A DNA stretch of 64,000 bases from Clostridium sp. AWRP. GTDB lineage: Bacteria > Bacillota > Clostridia > Clostridiales > Clostridiaceae. A program made the translations under genes and the position numbers. Of this stretch, positions 60,365 to 64,000 are shown one piece after another. Where the stretch lies: contig NZ_CP029758.2 in assembly GCF_004006395.2 (NCBI RefSeq), forward strand, positions 1,984,001-2,048,000, given 5' to 3'. The number at the start of each line of letters is the position of its first letter. The first letter of the stretch is position 1. The notes beneath the pieces are model-generated. The model was not told the DNA's origin and searched no databases. It saw nothing but the letters and a program-made list of their open reading frames with translations.

Positions 60365-62407
60365 TTATAATATTTTATTTAATAAATTAATGTCTGTTAT
60401 AGGTTTTTTACAGGTAAAGTTTTCACAAATGTAGGTGGTAGTTTTATTGTTGATGTCTATATAGTTTTCTATAATAGGGGAAATAGTGCTTAAATCCTTA
60501 TTTAAATTGCAGTACAAAATTGAAATTGTAAAAGGATTAAATTTCTCATTTATCATATGAACTACTTGCTTACCTTCTTCAATGTTACTGCCTGCAGATA
60601 CAATAATTTGCCTTATAGGTGATTTTGAAAATAGAAGTGCTATAAGAGAAAATGAGCATGCTCTTGGGAAACTATTTAATTCTTTTGAAAAAGTTTCGAA
60701 TAGCTGTTTAGCTTTATCTTCAAAATCATAACTGCTTGTTAGATGGGACAATCGCAGCAAATTTAATGCGGCTGTGGAATTACCAGAGGGAATGGCACTA
60801 TCGTATATTTCCTTTGGCCTTGTAATTAACTTCTCACCATCATTTCCATATAGGAAGAAGCCTCCATTTTCTTTATCCCAGAAAAGTTTTAATAAATCTT
60901 CATTGAGCTCCAGTGCTTTTTTTAGATAATCTGTGCTGTAGGTTGTTTCATATAGTTCTATAAGTCCCCATATTAAAAAAGAGTAATCATCTAGATAGCC
61001 TAAAAAAGAAGCTTCTCCATCACGATATCTTGCAAGGAGACGACCATCTGATCTCACTAAGTTCTTATAAATAAAGTCTACAGCTTTTTTGGCAGCTTTA
61101 GTGTATTTGGAGTTGTTTAAGACTCTGCCAGCTATTGACATAGCAGCAATCATTAGGCCGTTCCAGGATGTTAAAATTTTATCATCTTTATAAGGATGTA
61201 TTCTTTTTTCTCTTTCAGCAAATAATTTTTCCCTGCAGTTTTCTATAAATTGCATATCATCTTCTGGAATAGAACTATTTATTAGGTTCAAAATATTTTT
61301 GCCTTCGAAGTTTCCACCTTTTGTTATATTAAAATAAGAACAAAACTTGCTGCCATCTTCTTCTTGAAGTATATTTTTTATTTCTTCTTCTGACCAAACA
61401 TAAAATTTACCTTCTTCACCTTCAGAATCAGCATCTTCTGCAGAGTAAAATCCGCCTTCTTTTGAGGTCATGTCTCTTAATACATAACTTAGTATTTCTT
61501 CTGCTGTTTTACAATATTTTTTATTACCTGTAGCTTGAAAGGTTTCAATATAGGCTATAATTAAGAGAGCATTGTCATAGAGCATTTTTTCAAAATGTGG
61601 AACAAGCCATTTCCTATCTACAGAATAGCGGCTGAAGCCAAAACCTATATGGTCATATATTCCACCTTTTTTCATGCAATCCAGTGTTTTTTCCACCATT
61701 TCTAAAGCAGAGGAATCTTTGGTTTTGTAAAAATATCTGAGTAGAAAAAGTAGGTTATGTGCTGAAGGAAATTTGGGAAAGTCTCCAAAGCCTCCATATG
61801 TAGGGTCAAAATCATATTTGAAATTTAGGAAAGTTTTTTGAAAGATATCTTCATTAATGGTTTCATTAGAGGGTTCCTTTGAATTTTTTAGGAAATCTAA
61901 TATTTGTGTGCTAGCATTTAAAAGTTCATCTCTATTATTTTTCCATGCCTTTTTAATGTAGTCTAAAATAGACATTAACCCCATGAGTGCATCTCTACTA
62001 TTTTTGGGAAAATAGGTACCTGCAAAAAAGGGCTTTTGCTCAGGTGTCATGATAATTGTAAGGGGCCATCCGCCGCTTCCTGTGATGGACTGACATACAT
62101 CCATATATATACTGTCTATATCAGGTCTCTCTTCTCTGTCTACTTTTATGGATATGAAGCTGTCGTTTAGCGTTTTAGCTACTTCTGTGTCTTCAAAACT
62201 TTCTTTTTCCATAACATGACACCAATGGCACGTACAGAGACGAGCCTAGCTGTACCCAATAGATAGGAATACAGGCTTATATTCTGATTTTGCCTTTGTA
62301 AATGCTTCTTCTCCCCAGGGATACCAGTTTACTGGATTGTGTGCGTGTTGTAATAGATAAGGGGATTTCTCATTTATTAATCTATTGGGTGTACTTGTTA
62401 GGTTCAT
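60365..62407 (-). pseudogene. DUF255/YyaL thioredoxin-domain protein, interrupted by an in-frame TAG
   Basis: The full frame starts at 62407 (MNLTSTPNRLINEKSPYLLQ...NPVNWYPWGEEAF...FLSIGYS), meets TAG at 62246-62248, then continues in the same frame ARLCT-CHWCHVMEKESFED to 60365. Family members read IGYSTCHWCHVME here, so 15 extra bases (TAGGCTCGTCTCTGT) appear inserted between the Ser and Thr codons. The remaining 615-residue frame from 62212 starts after the redox CHWC. Downstream it has (alpha/alpha)6 glycosidase-like repeats. Role of the family is unclear (thioredoxin-like plus sugar-binding). Confidence 0.8.
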
Positions 62408-63145
62408 AAAATCACCTCCTAATAATTTATTCTTATTATAGATTTATCTTTTGGGGAGAAAATTATTCAAATAAAAATAGGTTTTTAGTGGGATGTGATA
62501 TTTAAAGATAAGGTAAAGCAGTTTATGAAAAATATTGAAATTAGAGCTGATAAAGAAACAGTAGATTATATTCAAAAGGAATTAGGATATTTTATAGCTT
62601 ATGAAGATTTATTTTCTACTTGGCTTAATAAGGGAAACGATTTTGATAGATAGCTTTTTACGTAAATTGTTGAGAAGATAAAAGTAATAAGTTTGGTGGA
62701 GGAAAAGGTGATTATCATATAGGTGGCTGGAAATCACTAAAATAATTTGAAGTTGATAATAATATACATGTTACACTACATATGTTGTTTATTCAGGCAG
62801 CATAAAAAATCCAGCAAATACTTTGAAGACAGGAATAAATGAATACAAAGTAAATTCTATATCTATGGCTGATAAAGATGGAGACAAAATCTATAATGAT
62901 ATTGTAGAAAAAATAAAATCGAGTAAAAATGGAACATACTATGAAATAGATTGAAATGGAAAATTAATTTATGATACATATAAAAAATAAGTATTATATT
63001 GAATTGAGTTAATTCGCAATTTTCTTATTATACGATTCAAGCCAATACTTAATAAAATGATTTAATTTACTTAAATTTTACAACATAAGATAAGTGGTAT
63101 TATTGATATAAAATGGTTATACTGGTTATAGTAGGGGGAATCAAC
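62408..63145. other. Gap with decayed gene fragments
   Basis: A frame at 62525-62653 (MKNIEIRADKETVDYIQKEL..., 42 codons) lacks a ribosome site. Behind it, frames ending KFGGGKGDYHIGGWKSLK (to about 62744) and reading MADKDGDKIYNDIVEKIKSS...EID-stop-NGKLIYDTYKK (about 62863-62990) look like remains of small genes with stops. None is supportable as a working gene. Confidence 0.45.
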
Positions 63146-64000
63146 ATGAAAAAAAGATTATCAGGAATTATTTTTACTGCAGCTATATTTTGTGGGGTGT
63201 TTTTTACATCAAATGTTGTAAGTGCAGCAACACTACAAGATAGATTATGCGGTAATAATAGATATGAAACTAATTCTAAAATTGTAGACTCAGGATGGAC
63301 ATCATCAGAATGTGCTGTAATAGCAAGTGGAGAAGGCTTTGCAGATGCACTATGTGCGGCACCTTTAGCTGAGAAAAATAAAGCACCTATACTTTTAACT
63401 AGCAGGGATGCTTTAAGTTCAGAGGCTAAAGAACAATTAACAAGACTTAAAGTAAAAAAAGTATTTATTGTTGGTGGAACAGCATCCGTATCTGATAATG
63501 TAAAATCTGAAATAACAAATATGAATATTGAAACTACTAGAATATATGGACAAAACAGATTTGAGACATCATTATCGGTAGCTAAGGCTTTAGGAAACAT
63601 TAATGGTGTGGTGGTAACAAATGGATTTGGATTTGCAGATGCTTTATCTATAGCACCTATAGCAGCAAAACAGGAAATGCCAATATTACTTACTGATAAG
63701 GATGATTTATCAACACCAATTAGGGAGTTTTTGCATAATAGTTATTATAATGAAAGTTATATAGTTGGTGGAACTGGAGTTGTAAGTGACAAAGTATCCT
63801 CACAGTTGAATAATGTTACAAGACTTGGAGGAAATAGTAGATATGACACAAATTCAGCTATATTAGATCATTTTGCTAATGATTTTAGTTATGATAAAGT
63901 TTATATTGCGTCAGGAGAAAATTATCCAGATGCATTATCTGGCAGTGTATTAGCAACTTCAAGTAACTCGCCTCTAATTTTAGTAGGATCTTACGTTGAT
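63146..64000 (+). CDS. CWB2 cell-wall-binding surface protein (3' partial)
   Basis: 285 codons visible; the frame runs off the window. Signal peptide MKKRLSGIIFTAAIFCGVFF... cut near SAA (about 27). Three CWB2 repeats are visible (RLCGNNRYETNSKI, RIYGQNRFETSLSV and RLGGNSRYDTNSAI), with AVIASGEGFADALCAAPLA and YIVGGTGVVSDKVSS motifs. CWB2 modules hold proteins to the anionic wall polymer. The functional C-terminal domain is outside the window. RBS AGGGGGAA. Confidence 0.9.
   Translation, partial: MKKRLSGIIFTAAIFCGVFFTSNVVSAATLQDRLCGNNRYETNSKIVDSGWTSSECAVIASGEGFADALCAAPLAEKNKAPILLTSRDALSSEAKEQLTRLKVKKVFIVGGTASVSDNVKSEITNMNIETTRIYGQNRFETSLSVAKALGNINGVVVTNGFGFADALSIAPIAAKQEMPILLTDKDDLSTPIREFLHNSYYNESYIVGGTGVVSDKVSSQLNNVTRLGGNSRYDTNSAILDHFANDFSYDKVYIASGENYPDALSGSVLATSSNSPLILVGSYVD

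Overview
The window is AT-rich DNA from a Firmicute, most likely a Clostridium sensu stricto. The signs are strong AGGAGG ribosome sites, many TTG and GTG starts, cell-wall-binding-2 (CWB2) surface proteins, a clostridial-type CRISPR repeat and a manganese catalase. A placement near the ljungdahlii/kluyveri/tyrobutyricum group is an inference from these families, not a database result.

Layout. About 1-39,100 is a prophage with an HK97-type head and a contractile PBSX-like tail; its left end lies outside the window. The early part (1-6,600) has regulators, a Spo0E-like phosphatase, a replication initiator with an origin-like repeat cluster inside the gene, and ParA/ParB with two parS-like palindromes. 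It also carries a ferredoxin-like flavoprotein as cargo. One IS256-family element (6,976-8,504) interrupts a non-coding stretch. Then come an XRE/membrane-protein pair, small early genes, a MazG-like protein, an ArpU-like late activator followed by four TGTCCG boxes at exact 11-bp spacing, a self-contained DUF4236 cassette inserted next to a duplicated integrase start, an integrase, HNH nuclease and a possible cos region. The late genes run in order: TerS, TerL, portal, ClpP-type protease, major capsid, connectors, sheath, tube, tail chaperone, tape measure, baseplate (XkdP/Q/R/S/T/U-like), fibres, a papain-like protease and lysis genes. Two recoding signals stand out: a +1 shift (CCC-TAG plus hairpin) at the end of the capsid gene and a -1 shift (A AAA AAC plus hairpin) at the end of the tail chaperone gene.

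A second identical IS256 copy (39,131-40,659) separates the prophage from host or accessory DNA. That DNA holds two related secreted proteins (one broken by an in-frame TGA), a DUF4352 protein, and a CRISPR array of 20 repeats (44,393-45,679) whose leader is on the right. No cas genes are in the window. A replication-relaxation-type protein and an XRE fragment follow.

From 47,650 to 52,724 an NAD(P)/FAD oxidoreductase operon on the minus strand has been broken twice. A 3.07-kb serine-recombinase element carrying a Rad52-like protein sits between two CATGCT copies, and joining these restores the reading frame. The 3' end of the same gene is lost at a palindrome beside the XRE fragment.

The right part holds an EamA transporter, an IS1202-like element with a 28-bp target duplication, a CWB2-IseA surface protein, a PAS-GGDEF-EAL protein with altered EAL residues, a short MITE-like inverted repeat, a Mn catalase, a DUF255 (thioredoxin-like) gene interrupted by an in-frame TAG, decayed fragments, and the start of another CWB2 protein running off the window.
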